From contig NZ_JABFFR010000003.1 in assembly GCF_013423485.1 (NCBI RefSeq), positions 248,001 through 312,000 of the forward strand: 64,000 nucleotides of DNA, in the 5' to 3' direction. A program made the translations under genes and the position numbers. The number at the start of each line of letters is the position of its first letter. The first letter of the stretch is position 1. A model generated the notes under the pieces. The model was not told the origin of the DNA. It did not search any database and saw nothing but the letters and a program-made list of their open reading frames with translations. The DNA comes from Azospirillum oleiclasticum. GTDB taxonomy: Bacteria > Pseudomonadota > Alphaproteobacteria > Azospirillales > Azospirillaceae. This document shows, one piece after another, positions 15,025 through 24,877 of this stretch.

Positions 15025-17007
15025 ATGTCGACCGCCTACACCCAGCTCCACCGCGACGTGCTGATCAACGCCGATCTGTGGGACAGCGCGCCGCGAATCG
15101 TGGCCGCCGACTGGGGTTTCGAGGGGATCATGGGCATTCCCGGACTGACGTCGGCCGACGATCTGGCGCTCGCGATCCAGGCCGGCGCCGGCGTCAACCT
15201 CGATTACGCCGCGCTCGATCCGGACCCGCCGCTGCGCAACCTCACCTCCGGCGGCTCGCCGGCCGGCATCGTGGCCGGCGGCTTCGGGGCACCGACCCTG
15301 TTCGCGGACGCCTTGCCCATCGAATTCAGCTGGCCGCTGCTGCCCAGCACCGTCCTGCCCACCGATTTCCGGATCATCCTCAACTCGGGCGAGGAGGTGA
15401 CGCCGCAGGTGGCGGCCCTCAACCCCAACTTCGACCACAACGAACGCCATGTCGTCGTGCTGTTCGGGGAGTTCGGAAACCGCCTGCTGCCGGGCCAGCC
15501 GGGCGCCGTCTACCCGGTGTCGGTGCGAATCGCCGATGACGGCACGCCGCTGATGGCGGTCGGCCCGGACGGGCCGGTCAGCCTGGTCGGGATGACGGCG
15601 CAGAGCCGGAACCCCTTCGTCACAGGACCCGCCATCGTCGGCGCCCGGCTGACGCGCATGTCCGCGGTGGGCGACTTCGCCCCCGAGGCGCTCGGCAGCG
15701 CCGGCGCGAACGACGGGATGACGCTCTATGGTGCCGACGCGCAGTACCGGCTGCGGCTGTTCACCAACGGCGGCTTCTCGCCGGACGGGGTCAGCGGCAT
15801 CCTTCCCAGCGAGTTCGCCCGCTACTTCCGCCTGAAGGCGACCGACGCCGCTGGCGCCACGGTCACCATCGACCGCACCGGCGTCACCTACGACCTGGGC
15901 GTCGGCACATTGCAGGTGGTGGGGCTCGCCGAGCTCGGGCAGCCGCTCACCGCGATCGCGAACGAGTCGGCCTATTACGTCGAGGATCACGACAACTACG
16001 TGGACATCGTGCTGAAAGGCGACGCCGCGGCGGTCGCCCGGCTGTTCCAGGTCGAAATCCCCACCAGCGCCACAGCCGGCTACAACGACCTCTACACGCC
16101 CGGCGGTCCCGGCCGCACGCCGACGGCCGGCGTGACCTACACCGCGCCCGCCGCGGCGCAGAGCTTCCCCGTCTCGGTGAGCCTGGATTCGTTGGGAACA
16201 GTGAATTACGCGGTGCAGAGCCTCGCCGCCTACGATCAGGACGCCGGGCTGCCGGTGGTCTTCCGGCTCTACAACCCCGGCACCCAGGATCATTTCTACA
16301 CGACCAGCTCGGCCGAGGCGGTGGAGGCCGTGGCCGGCGGCTACCAGGAGGAGGGCGTGCCCTTTTCCGCCGAAAGCGGCACGCCGGGGCTGGTCGATGT
16401 GCTGCGCCTGTACAACCCGGTGACCGGCGACCACCTCTACACCACCAGCACCGCCGAGCGCGACGCGCTGGTCGCCTCCGGCTCGGGCTACCGGTACGAG
16501 GGCGTGGGGTTCCAGGCCTACGGCACGCCGCAGGAGGGGGCCGCCGCGGTTCACCGCTACTACTCCGACGAGGCGGTCGATCATTTCTACACCACCTCCC
16601 TTGCCGAGGGCTCGGCCTCGGGTTACCGGTACGAAGGGGTGGCCTGGTACGCCGCCGACTTTCTGGCGGCTGACACCGCCATCACTGTCCTGACCGGACG
16701 GGATGGTCCCGATGTCTTCCGCTACGACGCCCCCGTCGAGGGTGGCGACACGATCATCGGGTTCCAGCTCGGGGAGGACCGGATCGAGGTCTCGGGTGCG
16801 GGGTTCGGCGGGCTGGCGCCGGGCGCCCTCGCAGCGGATCGCTTCGCGCTCGACACGCCGGTGGATGGCGACGACCGCTTTGTTTTCGATACGGCGACCG
16901 GGGTGCTGTCCTACCACCTCCACGGTGCCGATGCAGGTGCATCCATGGCCCTGGCGACGTTGACCGGCGTCCGCACGCTGGTGGCCGGCGCCATCGTCGT
17001 GGTGTGA
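15025..17007 (+). CDS. Large secreted DUF5648-repeat protein with RTX-like C terminus
   Basis: A 660-residue protein with no N-terminal signal peptide. Residues 1-~400 are a beta-rich, Gly/Ala/Asp-rich region of no family I recognise. Three DUF5648-type repeats follow at about 411-455, 459-505 and 509-548, each with a version of RLYNPxTxDHFYTTSxAE and GYxxEGVxF. The C terminus (about 553-660: GRDGPDVFRYDAPVEGGDTIIGFQLGEDRIEV) resembles the peptidase M10 serralysin/RTX C-terminal domain that carries type I secretion signals. So a type I-secreted adhesin or hydrolase-like protein is likely; no catalytic site is evident. No T1SS genes are adjacent. A tRNA gene follows immediately. Confidence 0.8.
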   Translation: MSTAYTQLHRDVLINADLWDSAPRIVAADWGFEGIMGIPGLTSADDLALAIQAGAGVNLDYAALDPDPPLRNLTSGGSPAGIVAGGFGAPTLFADALPIEFSWPLLPSTVLPTDFRIILNSGEEVTPQVAALNPNFDHNERHVVVLFGEFGNRLLPGQPGAVYPVSVRIADDGTPLMAVGPDGPVSLVGMTAQSRNPFVTGPAIVGARLTRMSAVGDFAPEALGSAGANDGMTLYGADAQYRLRLFTNGGFSPDGVSGILPSEFARYFRLKATDAAGATVTIDRTGVTYDLGVGTLQVVGLAELGQPLTAIANESAYYVEDHDNYVDIVLKGDAAAVARLFQVEIPTSATAGYNDLYTPGGPGRTPTAGVTYTAPAAAQSFPVSVSLDSLGTVNYAVQSLAAYDQDAGLPVVFRLYNPGTQDHFYTTSSAEAVEAVAGGYQEEGVPFSAESGTPGLVDVLRLYNPVTGDHLYTTSTAERDALVASGSGYRYEGVGFQAYGTPQEGAAAVHRYYSDEAVDHFYTTSLAEGSASGYRYEGVAWYAADFLAADTAITVLTGRDGPDVFRYDAPVEGGDTIIGFQLGEDRIEVSGAGFGGLAPGALAADRFALDTPVDGDDRFVFDTATGVLSYHLHGADAGASMALATLTGVRTLVAGAIVVV

Positions 17008-17030
17008 CGACGGCGCGGCCATCGGGAGCG

Positions 17031-17107
17031 TGGCGACCCCTGCTGGGCTCGAACCAGCGACCTATCGCTTAGAAGGCGATTGCTCTATCCAACTGAGCTA
17101 AGGGGCC
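17031..17107 (-). tRNA. tRNA-Arg (anticodon UCU)
   Basis: A 77-nt cloverleaf with encoded CCA. Acceptor GGCCCCT/AGGGGTC, D arm GCTC-AGTTGGATA-GAGC, anticodon stem ATCGC/GCGAT with loop CTTCTAA giving anticodon TCT, and T arm GCTGG-TTCGAGC-CCAGC. Confidence 0.95.
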
Positions 17108-17145
17108 TTGGGCGCATGCTTTTCGCCGGGCAACGCCCGGACGCG

Positions 17146-17442
17146 TCAGCGGACGCGGTCGTAGCGGAAATTGTCGGCGTAGTTGCGCGGGCGGACCCGG
17201 CGGATGGCGGCGTCCTGCACCGTGTACTCCCAGCCCTTGCGCTCGGCGAAGGCCATCGCCTCCTCCTTGCTGTCGAAGGTCAGGCGGATCTGGTTCAGCG
17301 TGTCGCCCGAGCTGGTCCAGCCCATCAGCGGCTCCGGCCGCCGCGCGGTCTCGATCTCGGCCTCGAGCATCCAGTGGGTGTGGCGCCCGCCGCGCCCGGA
17401 TTGCATGGCCGTCTTGCTCGGCTGGAAGATCCGGACCTTCAT
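17146..17442 (-). CDS. NADH dehydrogenase accessory subunit, NDUFS4-like (ETC complex I)
   Basis: A 98-residue soluble protein of the NDUFS4/18-kDa complex I subunit family that alphaproteobacteria share with mitochondria. It begins MKVRIFQPSKTAMQSGRGG and shows HWMLEAEIETARRPEPLMGWTSSGDTLNQIRLTFDSKEEAMAFAERKGWEYTV, and NYADNFRYDRVR at the end. NDUFS4 stabilises the NADH-binding arm of complex I. The start is the first ATG after GAGGAG; a longer upstream frame crosses tRNA-Pro and is not real. It sits alone between two tRNA genes, as it often does outside the nuo operon. Confidence 0.9.
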   Translation of the reverse strand: MKVRIFQPSKTAMQSGRGGRHTHWMLEAEIETARRPEPLMGWTSSGDTLNQIRLTFDSKEEAMAFAERKGWEYTVQDAAIRRVRPRNYADNFRYDRVR

Positions 17443-17490
17443 CGCGACGCTGCTCCTCTTCTTCTTGTTGCCCAAGGGTTGGCCGGTCGG

Positions 17491-17568
17491 TGGTCGGGGC
17501 GCCCGGATTCGAACCGGGGGCCTCCAGTACCCAAAACTGGCGCGCTGACCAGACTGCGCTACGCCCCG
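17491..17568 (-). tRNA. tRNA-Pro (anticodon UGG)
   Basis: A 78-nt cloverleaf with encoded CCA. Acceptor CGGGGCG/CGCCCCG, anticodon stem CCAGT/ACTGG with loop TTTGGGT giving anticodon TGG, and T arm with TTCGAAT between CCCGG and CCGGG. Confidence 0.95.
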
Positions 17569-17695
17569 CCGACCCGCAGTCAGATACACGAACGCCGGGC
17601 GAACGGCAAGACGTGCAAGCCGGTCGTGGCGGTCGCGCGTTGGCGGTACAATGGGGGCCGACCGGGCCCCGCACCGAAATCCCGAGGGACGAGAC

Positions 17696-18364
17696 ATGTC
17701 GCCGCGCACCATCCCGCTCACCGACCCGCTGCACGCCTGGCTTCTCGAGTATTCGCTGCGCGAGGAGCCTGTGCAGAGCCGCCTGCGCGCCGCCACCGCC
17801 GCACTGGGCGACGCCGCCGGCATGCAGATCGCGCCGGAACAGGGGCAGTTCATGGCCCTGCTGGTCGAGCTGACCGGGGCCACCCGGATTCTGGAGATCG
17901 GCACCTTCACCGGGTACTCCGCACTCGCCTGTGCTCTCGCGCTGCCGCTGGGCGGGCGGCTGGTGGCCTGCGACGTGTCGGAGGAATGGACCGCCATCGG
18001 CCGCCGCTATTGGGAGGAGGCGGGTGTCGCCGGCCGCATCGACCTGCGGCTGGGCCCGGCGCTCGCCACCCTCGACCGGCTGATCGACCAGGGTGAAACC
18101 GGGCGCTTCGACATGGCCTTCATCGACGCCGACAAAAGCAGCACCGACGCCTATTACGAGCGATGCCTGACCCTGCTGCGGCCGGGCGGGCTGGTGCTGG
18201 TGGACAACATGTTCCGCGGCGGCGACGTCGCCGACCCCACGGTCACCGACGCCGGCACCGCCGCCATGCGGGCCTTCGCCGCCAAGCTGCACGCCGACTC
18301 CCGCGTCAGCCTGTCGGTCGTGCCCATCGGCGACGGTCTGGCGTTGGCCCGCAAGCGGGGCTGA
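17696..18364 (+). CDS. SAM-dependent O-methyltransferase (CCoAOMT/COMT family)
   Basis: A 222-residue class I methyltransferase of the Methyltransf_3 type. Motif I is RILEIGTFTGYSALACALAL; the acidic metal/substrate region is DMAFIDADKSSTDAYYERCLTLLRPGGLVLVDNMFRGG. These enzymes methylate catechol-type hydroxyls using a divalent metal; many bacterial members have unknown substrates. Start MSPRTIPLTDPL follows GAGGGACGAGAC. It stands alone between tRNA-Pro and the convergent MacB gene. Confidence 0.92.
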   Translation: MSPRTIPLTDPLHAWLLEYSLREEPVQSRLRAATAALGDAAGMQIAPEQGQFMALLVELTGATRILEIGTFTGYSALACALALPLGGRLVACDVSEEWTAIGRRYWEEAGVAGRIDLRLGPALATLDRLIDQGETGRFDMAFIDADKSSTDAYYERCLTLLRPGGLVLVDNMFRGGDVADPTVTDAGTAAMRAFAAKLHADSRVSLSVVPIGDGLALARKRG

Positions 18365-18375
18365 CGGGCGGGCCG

Positions 18376-19608
18376 CTATTCGTGCCGCAGCGCCTCGATG
18401 GGGTTGAGCAGCGAGGCGCGCCGCGCGGGGTAGAGGCCGAAGAAGACGCCGACCAGCCCGCTCACCCCCACCGCCAGCGCCACCGTCTCCCACCGCACCA
18501 GGGTCGGCCAGCCGGCGACATGCGACACGGCGGCGGCCGAGCCGATGCCGAGCGCCACCCCGACCGCGGCGCCGAGCAGCGACAGGGCGGTCGACTCGAT
18601 CAGGAACTGGGCCAGGATGTCGCGCCGCCGGGCTCCGACCGCCAGCCGCAGCCCGATCTCCCGCGTGCGCTCGGTGACCGACACCAGCATGATGTTCATG
18701 ATGCCGATGCCGCCCACCAGCAGCGACACCGCCGCCACCGCGGCCAGCAGGGTGGACAGCGCGCGGGCCGAGGCGTCGCGGGTGGCCCCCACCTCGCTCA
18801 GGTCGCGCATCCAGAAGTCGTTCTCCTGCCCCGCCGCCAGCCGGTGGCGTTGGCGCAGCAGACCGCGGATCTGCTCCTGCGCCTCCACCATGTCGGCGCC
18901 GTCCTCCATCTTCACGGTGATCTGGTGGACGAAGCGGCTGTTGGTCTTCGCCATGCCGGGGATGTTGCGCTTGGCGGTGTAGAGCGGGACATAGACCACA
19001 TCGTCCTGATCGTTGCCGCTGGCGTTCTGCCCCTTCTCCGCCAGCACGCCGATCACCGTCAGCGGCGTGGAGAAGACACGCACCGTCTGGCCCACCGGGT
19101 CGCCGCCGCCGAACAGGTTGCGCACCACCGTGCGGCCCAGAAGCACCACCTTGTTGGCCTGGGCCACGTCCTCCTTGGTGATGGCGCGGCCCTCGGCGAT
19201 GGTCCAGTCGCGCGCTTCCAGGAACTCCGGCGTGATGCCGAACAGGGTGGTGCCCCAGTTCTGGTTGCCGGCCACCACCTGGAGCCACCAGCGCACCAGT
19301 GGCGTGGCGATCACGGCACCCGGCACCTCCCGCGCGATGGCGGCCGCGTCCTCCTCCACCAGCGTGGCGGCGCTGCCGGCGCCGAGCCGCACGCCGCCGC
19401 GCACCACGCTGCCCTGCCCCACCAGGATCAGGTTGCCGCCGAGGCTGGCGATCTGGCGCAGCACCTGCTCGCGGGCACCGGTGCCCACCGCCACCATGGC
19501 GATCACCGCGGCCACCCCGATGACGATGCCCAGCATGGTCAAGGCCGTGCGCATGGGGTTGCCGCGCAGCGAGCCGAGCGCGGTGCGCAGCGCGTCGAGC
19601 GGGCTCAC
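18376..19608 (-). CDS. macB: MacB-type ABC transporter permease (FtsX-like)
   Basis: A 410-residue inner-membrane protein of the MacB/LolC fold: an N-terminal helix ([23 protein letters not shown]), a large periplasmic MacB_PCD domain (residues ~45-240), and three C-terminal helices in the FtsX domain ([45 protein letters not shown], and two more). It overlaps the ATPase gene by 4 bp. Unlike E. coli MacB, ATPase and permease are separate chains. With the MacA-like adaptor it should move lipopeptides, macrolides or peptides out via a TolC-like channel; substrate unknown. Confidence 0.9.
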   Translation of the reverse strand: MSPLDALRTALGSLRGNPMRTALTMLGIVIGVAAVIAMVAVGTGAREQVLRQIASLGGNLILVGQGSVVRGGVRLGAGSAATLVEEDAAAIAREVPGAVIATPLVRWWLQVVAGNQNWGTTLFGITPEFLEARDWTIAEGRAITKEDVAQANKVVLLGRTVVRNLFGGGDPVGQTVRVFSTPLTVIGVLAEKGQNASGNDQDDVVYVPLYTAKRNIPGMAKTNSRFVHQITVKMEDGADMVEAQEQIRGLLRQRHRLAAGQENDFWMRDLSEVGATRDASARALSTLLAAVAAVSLLVGGIGIMNIMLVSVTERTREIGLRLAVGARRRDILAQFLIESTALSLLGAAVGVALGIGSAAAVSHVAGWPTLVRWETVALAVGVSGLVGVFFGLYPARRASLLNPIEALRHE

Positions 19609-20318
19609 GGGCTGGCCTCCTGCGGCACCTGCCGGCGGTCCTCGTTCAGGTGGCCGTCGCGGAACAGCAGCACCCGCCCGGCGAAGGCCGCCACCTCCGG
19701 CTCGTGGGTCACCAGCACCACGGTGATGCCGGTGCGGTTGAGGCGCTGGAACAGCGCCATGATCTCCAGCGTGGTGCGGCTGTCCAGCGCGCCGGTCGGC
19801 TCGTCGGCCAGCAGCAGCGGCGGCCGGTTGACCAGCGCGCGGGCGATGGCGACGCGCTGCTGCTGGCCGCCGGAGAGCTGCGAGGGCCGGTGGTGCGCCC
19901 GTTCCTCCAGCCCCACCGCGATCAGCGCCGCCTCGGCCCGCGACGCGCGCTCGGCCCGCAGGACCGCGCGGTTGTAGACCATGGGCAGCTCCACGTTGGC
20001 GCGGGCCGTCAGCCGCGGCAGCAGGTTGAAGGACTGGAAGACGAAGCCGATCCGACGGCTGCGCACGGCGGCCAGCGCGTCGGCGTCGAGGTCCCCCACC
20101 TCCTCCCCGTCCAGCCGGTAACGGCCGCCGTCGGGCCGGTCCAGGCAGCCCAGCAGGTTCATGAAGGTGGATTTGCCGGAGCCCGACGGCCCCATGACGG
20201 CCACGAACTCCCCCCGGCCGATCTCCGCCGACACACCGTCGAGCGCCCGCACCCGATGCGGGCCCATGGCGTAGACGCGGGTCAACCGCTCCACCGCGAT
20301 CAGCGGGTCAGAATCCAA
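19605..20318 (-). CDS. MacB-type ABC transporter ATP-binding protein
   Basis: A 237-residue ATPase of the LolD/MacB class: Walker [11 protein letters not shown]-loop [12 protein letters not shown], signature LSGGQQQR, Walker [14 protein letters not shown] and switch [10 protein letters not shown]. It overlaps the adaptor gene by 11 bp upstream and the permease by 4 bp downstream, so the three form one operon. Drives the mechanotransmission cycle typical of MacB-type exporters. Confidence 0.93.
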   Translation of the reverse strand: MDSDPLIAVERLTRVYAMGPHRVRALDGVSAEIGRGEFVAVMGPSGSGKSTFMNLLGCLDRPDGGRYRLDGEEVGDLDADALAAVRSRRIGFVFQSFNLLPRLTARANVELPMVYNRAVLRAERASRAEAALIAVGLEERAHHRPSQLSGGQQQRVAIARALVNRPPLLLADEPTGALDSRTTLEIMALFQRLNRTGITVVLVTHEPEVAAFAGRVLLFRDGHLNEDRRQVPQEASP

Positions 20319-21666
20319 GCCGCGTCCCCTGGCGCTGGTCGGCGCGGTCGGCGGCGACGCCGACGATCACCTCCTGCCCGGCGCTCAGGCCGCCGACCAC
20401 TTCGGTGAAGCTGCCGTCACCGATGCCGAGCCGCACCGGCACCGGCACGGCGGCCCCCTGCGCGCCGGCGATCCACACCGTGCGCCCGGCGTCGGGGTTG
20501 CGCTTGTCGGACGTACGGCGGTCGGGGCCTGTGCCTCCCGGCGCCGGCGGGCGGAAGCGCAGGGCGGCGTTGGGGATCTTGAGCGCGCTCGGCCGCTCGT
20601 CCACCACGATGCGCAGGTTGGCGGTCATCCCCGGCAGCAGCCGCATCTCCGGATTCTCCACGCTGATCACGACGATGTAGCTGACGACGTTCTGCTCCTC
20701 CTTCGGCGCCAGCCGCACCTGGGCGACGCGGCCGGTGAAGCTGTCGTCGGGGTAGGCGTTCACGGTGAAGCTGACCGGCAACCCGTCGCGCACCCGGCCG
20801 ATGTCCGCCTCGTCGATGTTGGCGAGCACCTCCATCTGGCGGAGGTCCTGCACGATCGTGAAGAGCTTGGGCGATTGCAGGCTGGCCGCCACCGTCTGGC
20901 CGATGCTGACGGCGCGGTCCACCACCACCCCGTCGATGGGTGCCCGGATGGTCGAGCGGTTCACGTCGACCTGCACGAGCTGGAGCGCGGCCTGCTTCTG
21001 CTCCACTTGCGACGCGGCCACGCTGACCTGCGCCTCCGCCACCTGGAGCGAGGCTTCGGCGGCGGTGATACCGGCGTCGGCCTTCTGGCGCAGGGCGCGG
21101 GCGGATTCGAGCTGGGCGCGGGCGGAGCGGGCCGCCGTATCCGCCTTCTCCAGGTCGGCGGTCGCCACCACACCGCGGCCGCGCAGCGCCTCGCGCCGGG
21201 TCAGGTCACGATCGGCTTCGACGACGGCGAGTTGGGCGCGGGCCACCTGCGCCACCGCGTCCGCCGCCGTGGCGCGGGCGGTCGCCACGTCGGCCCGCGC
21301 CTTGTCCAGCAGGGCGCGCTGCATGGTCAGCGTGGCTTCCGCCGAATCCAGGTCGGCCCGCCCCTGGCCCAGCCGGGCGTCGAGCTGGTCGCCGTTCAGA
21401 CGCGCCAGGATCTGCCCCTTGGTCACCGGGCTGTTGAAGTCCGCCCGCAGCTCGGCGATCTGGCCGGAGAGCTGGGAGCCCACCTCCACCGTCACCAGCG
21501 CGTTCAAGGTTCCGGTCGCGGAGATGGCGCTGACCAGCGGCCCCTCCTCCACCCGCGCCAGCCGGTAGGGGGGCGGCGGCTCCGCCTGCGCCATCACCAG
21601 AAAGAACCACGCCCCCGCCCCACCCAGCAGGACCGCCAGTGCCGTCAGTGCCAATCGCCGTGCCAT
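20308..21666 (-). CDS. macA: MacA-like periplasmic adaptor (RND/HlyD family)
   Basis: A 452-residue membrane-fusion protein. An N-terminal anchor ([23 protein letters not shown]) is followed by a biotinyl-lipoyl half ([28 protein letters not shown]), a long alpha-helical hairpin (residues ~95-235, rich in ARA/ADA repeats), the second lipoyl half ([24 protein letters not shown]) and a beta-barrel domain ([49 protein letters not shown]). It links the inner-membrane ABC pair to an outer-membrane channel. First gene of the three-gene operon. No TolC gene is adjacent. Confidence 0.92.
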   Translation of the reverse strand: MARRLALTALAVLLGGAGAWFFLVMAQAEPPPPYRLARVEEGPLVSAISATGTLNALVTVEVGSQLSGQIAELRADFNSPVTKGQILARLNGDQLDARLGQGRADLDSAEATLTMQRALLDKARADVATARATAADAVAQVARAQLAVVEADRDLTRREALRGRGVVATADLEKADTAARSARAQLESARALRQKADAGITAAEASLQVAEAQVSVAASQVEQKQAALQLVQVDVNRSTIRAPIDGVVVDRAVSIGQTVAASLQSPKLFTIVQDLRQMEVLANIDEADIGRVRDGLPVSFTVNAYPDDSFTGRVAQVRLAPKEEQNVVSYIVVISVENPEMRLLPGMTANLRIVVDERPSALKIPNAALRFRPPAPGGTGPDRRTSDKRNPDAGRTVWIAGAQGAAVPVPVRLGIGDGSFTEVVGGLSAGQEVIVGVAADRADQRQGTRLGF

Positions 21667-21765
21667 GGTGGAGCTGTTTCCGTTCCGCGCCTCATCCGTA
21701 CCGATGATAGCGCAGAATTAGGGCGAACCCCGGGCCAAGGAAGGGGGGTGTGCGCTTGTCACCAC

Positions 21766-22230
21766 TTACTTTGCGGTGCCGAACAGCGGGTGCACCACGC
21801 GGTCGCCGGGGCGGATGCCCAGGCGCGCGCTCAAGCCGCCGTTGATCTCCAGCACGCCGAGGATCGGGCCGGCGGAACGGATGCCGTCGAGCGAATGGGG
21901 GGTGGCGCGCTCATGGATGTTGACGATGCGGCCGTCCGCGCCGATGAACAGCATGTCCAGCGGGATCAGCGTGTTCTTCATCCAGAAGGTGGCGAACTGC
22001 GGCTGATCGTAGGTGAAGAGCATGCCGGCCTCCGGCGCCATCTTCTCCCGGAACATCAGCCCCTGCGCCTGCTGCGCGGGCGTCTGCGCGACTTCGACGG
22101 TGAAACGGAACTTGCCGCCACCCGCGGTCTCGACGGTGAGCTGCGACTTGCCGAAGCTCTCCAGCGCCGCGGCCGGTCCGGCGAACGATGCGAACCCGAG
22201 GACGAGAACCAGAAACACCCGCGCGATCAT
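21766..22230 (-). CDS. Exported DUF192-domain protein
   Basis: A 154-residue protein with signal peptide MIARVFLVLVLGFASFAGPAAALE and one DUF192 domain: GLMFREKMAPEAGMLFTYDQPQFATFWMKNTLIPLDMLFIGADGRIVNIHERATP, then ILGVLEINGGLSARLGIRPGDRVVH. The family is widespread, small and of unknown function. It is a lone gene 44 bp downstream of the glycosyltransferase on the same strand, so it may share its transcript. Confidence 0.9.
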   Translation of the reverse strand: MIARVFLVLVLGFASFAGPAAALESFGKSQLTVETAGGGKFRFTVEVAQTPAQQAQGLMFREKMAPEAGMLFTYDQPQFATFWMKNTLIPLDMLFIGADGRIVNIHERATPHSLDGIRSAGPILGVLEINGGLSARLGIRPGDRVVHPLFGTAK

Positions 22231-22274
22231 GACCGCCCCTGCGCTTGCGACGAACGGTGCCGACCTTGCCCCGT

Positions 22275-24317
22275 TCAGGGGGCCGAGTCCAGTTCGTCGG
22301 GCACGGCGAAGCCCCGCGGCGGCTGACCCGAGGCGTGGATCGTCCACATGGTCTCGAACGCCCTCTCCAGCGCGCGGGCGAAGCGGTCGGTGTCGAACAG
22401 GGCCGACGACGAACGGCCGGCGGCCAGCCGTGCCTTCAGCGCGGCCACCTTGTCGGGAGATCGGGCGAGCCGCAGCGCCGCGGCTTCGTATTCGGCCAGG
22501 GAGCCGCAGACAAGCTCCGGCAGCCCCGCGGCGTCCAGCAGACTGGCCGCCACCCGCGCCGCAAAGCCCTCCCCCCGCACGGTCAGCAGCGGCAGGCCGG
22601 CCCACAGCGCGTCGCTGGCGGTGGTGTGGGCGTTGTAGGGAAGGGTGTCGAGGAACAGGTCGGCGAGCCCGTGGCGGCCGAGATGCTCCGGCAGGGGCGC
22701 CTTGGGAGCGAAGACGAGGCGCGCCGGATCGACACCGCGCGCGGCGGCCTCCCGCCGCAGGTTCGCCGCCGCCTCCGGATGGCTCTCCAGCAGCCACAGG
22801 ACGCTGCCGGGAATCGCGTGCAGAAGCCGCATCCAGACAGCGAACAGGTCCGGCGTGATCTTGTAGGCGGTGTTGAAGCACGCGGCGACGAACCCATCCG
22901 CCGGCAGGCCGCAGTCGGCGCGCGTCGGCCGGTCGGCAATCGCGCGGCGGCGGTCGTTGGGCTGGTAGACCCGCGGCAGATGGACGATGCGCTCGCAGTA
23001 GTGCGGCTGCTGGTCGAACGGCGCCACCACCGGATCGGCGATGACGTAGTCGATGAAGGGCGCGCCCATCGTGCCGGGATAGCCCAGCCACTGCGCCTGC
23101 ACCGGAGCCGGCCGCAAGGCCATGATCTCCAGTCTGGCGCCCTGGGTGTGGCCCTTCAGGTCGACCAGCACGTCGATGCCATCAGCCGCGATCCGCCGGG
23201 CGGCGTCGGCGTGCGACAGGGCCGCCACATCCATGAAGCGGTCGAACCCCGCGGCCAGCCGACGCCGCATCGGGCCGCCGTCGTCCGGGCCGTAGGAGAT
23301 GCCCGTCACATGGACCCGGCCGCGGTCGTGCCGCTCGATCAGTTCCGCGATCAGCACCGCCGTCGCGTGCTCATGGTAATCGGCGGACAGGTAGCCGACG
23401 CGCAGTCGCCCGTCCGCCGCCAGGGTCCGCCGTCCCTCCTGCAGGGCCGGCGCGCGCGAGGCGCTCCGCGTCCGCCACGCGCTGTAGCGCTCGGCGCAGG
23501 CGCGCTCCTGCGCCGGCCCCGCCCCCTCGCTGAGGAAGATCCAGGGCTGCACCTGTTGGCTGGCGCCGCGCCGGACCAGATCGCGGAGTGCTGCCGACCG
23601 CTCCGCCAGCCCGTCCCAGCGGGCGAGATGGCGCCGCTGCTGGACGAGCTGGGCCAGCACACCGCCCGCATCCGGAAGACCGAGCACCAGCGCCCGCTCG
23701 AAGGCAGGAATGGAGCCGGGGGCGTCGCCGGACTCCTTCAGCGCCAAAGCCAGATTGGCGTGGGACTCCGCGACACCCGGCGCAAGGGCGATGGCGGTGC
23801 GGAACGCGGCGGTGGCCTCGCGCAGCCGCCCGCCGTCGCGCAGCACCGCGCCGAGGTTGAGGCGCGCCGCCAGCAGGGCGGGGTCGGTGCGCACGGCGGC
23901 GCGCAGTGCCCTTTCCGCCTCCGCCAGCCGGCCGAGATCCTTCAGCACCGCACCGGCGTTGGCGTTGGCCGCGGCGAAGGACGGCATCAACCGCGCCGCC
24001 TCCACGTAGCAGGCCGCGGCCTCCGCCAGCCGGCCGCAGCCGTGCAGCAGGACACCGAGGTTGAAATGGATGCCGCCGAAGCGGGGCAGCCAGCGCAGCG
24101 CCGCCCGGTGCTCGGCCTCCGCCTCCTCCAGCCGGCCGGCGCGCCGCAGCCCTTCCGCGCGGTTGGAGCGGGCGACCGCCTCCTCCGGCGTGCCCTTGCA
24201 CCCGAGCGCGTCAAGCGCCCGGAACAGGCCGGCGAGCGCCGCCGCATTCTCCGGATCGCGGACCAGCGTCCGCCGGTGGGCGTCGATCGCGGCGCGGTGG
24301 GCGGCGGCCTCGCTCAC
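22275..24317 (-). CDS. TPR-containing GT41 glycosyltransferase (OGT/SPINDLY-like)
   Basis: A 680-residue protein. Residues ~1-260 are tetratricopeptide repeats (for example RAEGLRRAGRLEEAEAEHRAALRWLP, ANAGAVLKDLGRLAEAERALRAAV). The rest is a GT41 catalytic region: VGYLSADYHEHATAVLIAELIERHD, DLKGHTQGARLEIMALRPAPVQAQWLGYPGTMGAPFIDY, LFLDTLPYNAHTTASDALWAGLPLLTVRG and a last SLLDAAGLPELV helix. GT41 enzymes transfer GlcNAc, glucose or fucose to Ser/Thr or Asn of proteins; in several flagellated bacteria relatives act on flagellins. The gene starts 3 bp after ydbL, so it seems part of that operon. Confidence 0.9.
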   Translation of the reverse strand: MSEAAAHRAAIDAHRRTLVRDPENAAALAGLFRALDALGCKGTPEEAVARSNRAEGLRRAGRLEEAEAEHRAALRWLPRFGGIHFNLGVLLHGCGRLAEAAACYVEAARLMPSFAAANANAGAVLKDLGRLAEAERALRAAVRTDPALLAARLNLGAVLRDGGRLREATAAFRTAIALAPGVAESHANLALALKESGDAPGSIPAFERALVLGLPDAGGVLAQLVQQRRHLARWDGLAERSAALRDLVRRGASQQVQPWIFLSEGAGPAQERACAERYSAWRTRSASRAPALQEGRRTLAADGRLRVGYLSADYHEHATAVLIAELIERHDRGRVHVTGISYGPDDGGPMRRRLAAGFDRFMDVAALSHADAARRIAADGIDVLVDLKGHTQGARLEIMALRPAPVQAQWLGYPGTMGAPFIDYVIADPVVAPFDQQPHYCERIVHLPRVYQPNDRRRAIADRPTRADCGLPADGFVAACFNTAYKITPDLFAVWMRLLHAIPGSVLWLLESHPEAAANLRREAAARGVDPARLVFAPKAPLPEHLGRHGLADLFLDTLPYNAHTTASDALWAGLPLLTVRGEGFAARVAASLLDAAGLPELVCGSLAEYEAAALRLARSPDKVAALKARLAAGRSSSALFDTDRFARALERAFETMWTIHASGQPPRGFAVPDELDSAP

Positions 24318-24320
24318 GGC

Positions 24321-24662
24321 CTATTTCCGAACCCAGGCCCCGTTGGCAAAGACATACTGGCCGGCGGGGGTGCGGCCGATCAGCTCCTTCCCGGCGATGG
24401 CCTGCACCGCCTGGAGCGAGGTGCCGTTGGCCTTCGCCATCTCACCATAGCGGGCGAGGCGGGCGGCGTTCACCCGCTCGGCCAGGGCGGCGGCCGAGGC
24501 GGGGGCGCCGGGCACCGCGCCCACCAGCCCGTCCGGACGCTCGCCCACATGGCCGGCCTGCTTGGCGTTGGCCAGCTCGTCCTGCGCCAGCGCTGGCAGG
24601 GTGGGAAGCGCCGCGACGGTCAGCAGCGCCGCGGTGGCGGTCAGGAACTCGCGGCGGTTCAT
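24321..24662 (-). CDS. ydbL: YdbL-family periplasmic protein (DUF1318)
   Basis: A 113-residue protein beginning MNRREFLTATAALLTVAALPTLPALAQ, a signal sequence with an RR motif that may be Tat-like. The DUF1318 core is ADRV-like: ERVNAARLARYGEMAKANGTSLQAVQAIAGKELIGRTPAGQYV. In E. coli YdbL is a periplasmic helper of the YdbH-YnbE lipid-transport bridge. It overlaps ynbE by 4 bp and the glycosyltransferase follows. Confidence 0.88.
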   Translation of the reverse strand: MNRREFLTATAALLTVAALPTLPALAQDELANAKQAGHVGERPDGLVGAVPGAPASAAALAERVNAARLARYGEMAKANGTSLQAVQAIAGKELIGRTPAGQYVFANGAWVRK

Positions 24663-24877
24663 TTCCCCGCTCCCTTGGTTGGCAGGCCGAACAGGGCCGG
24701 ATCGTCCTGGATCACCTTCTCCAGATCGCGCTCCAGCTTCACGCGCACCTCCTGCTCGATGCGGATGTTCAGGTTGATCTCGATGGGTTTTTCGGGCGCT
24801 TCCAGCTTCACCGTCGGCGCGCAGGCGGCGAACAGGGGCAGCATCAGCGCCGTCACAAGGGGGAATCGTATGGTCAT
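24659..24877 (-). CDS. ynbE: YnbE-like outer-membrane lipoprotein
   Basis: A 72-residue lipoprotein. The signal MTIRFPLVTALMLPLFAACAP has a lipobox with the acylated Cys after LFAA. The mature part (VKLEAPEKPIEINLNIRIEQEVRVKLERDLEKVIQDDPALFG) matches YnbE. In E. coli YnbE multimers in the outer membrane stack onto YdbH by beta-strand augmentation to form an inter-membrane bridge. It overlaps ydbH by 4 bp. Confidence 0.9.
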   Translation of the reverse strand: MTIRFPLVTALMLPLFAACAPTVKLEAPEKPIEINLNIRIEQEVRVKLERDLEKVIQDDPALFGLPTKGAGK

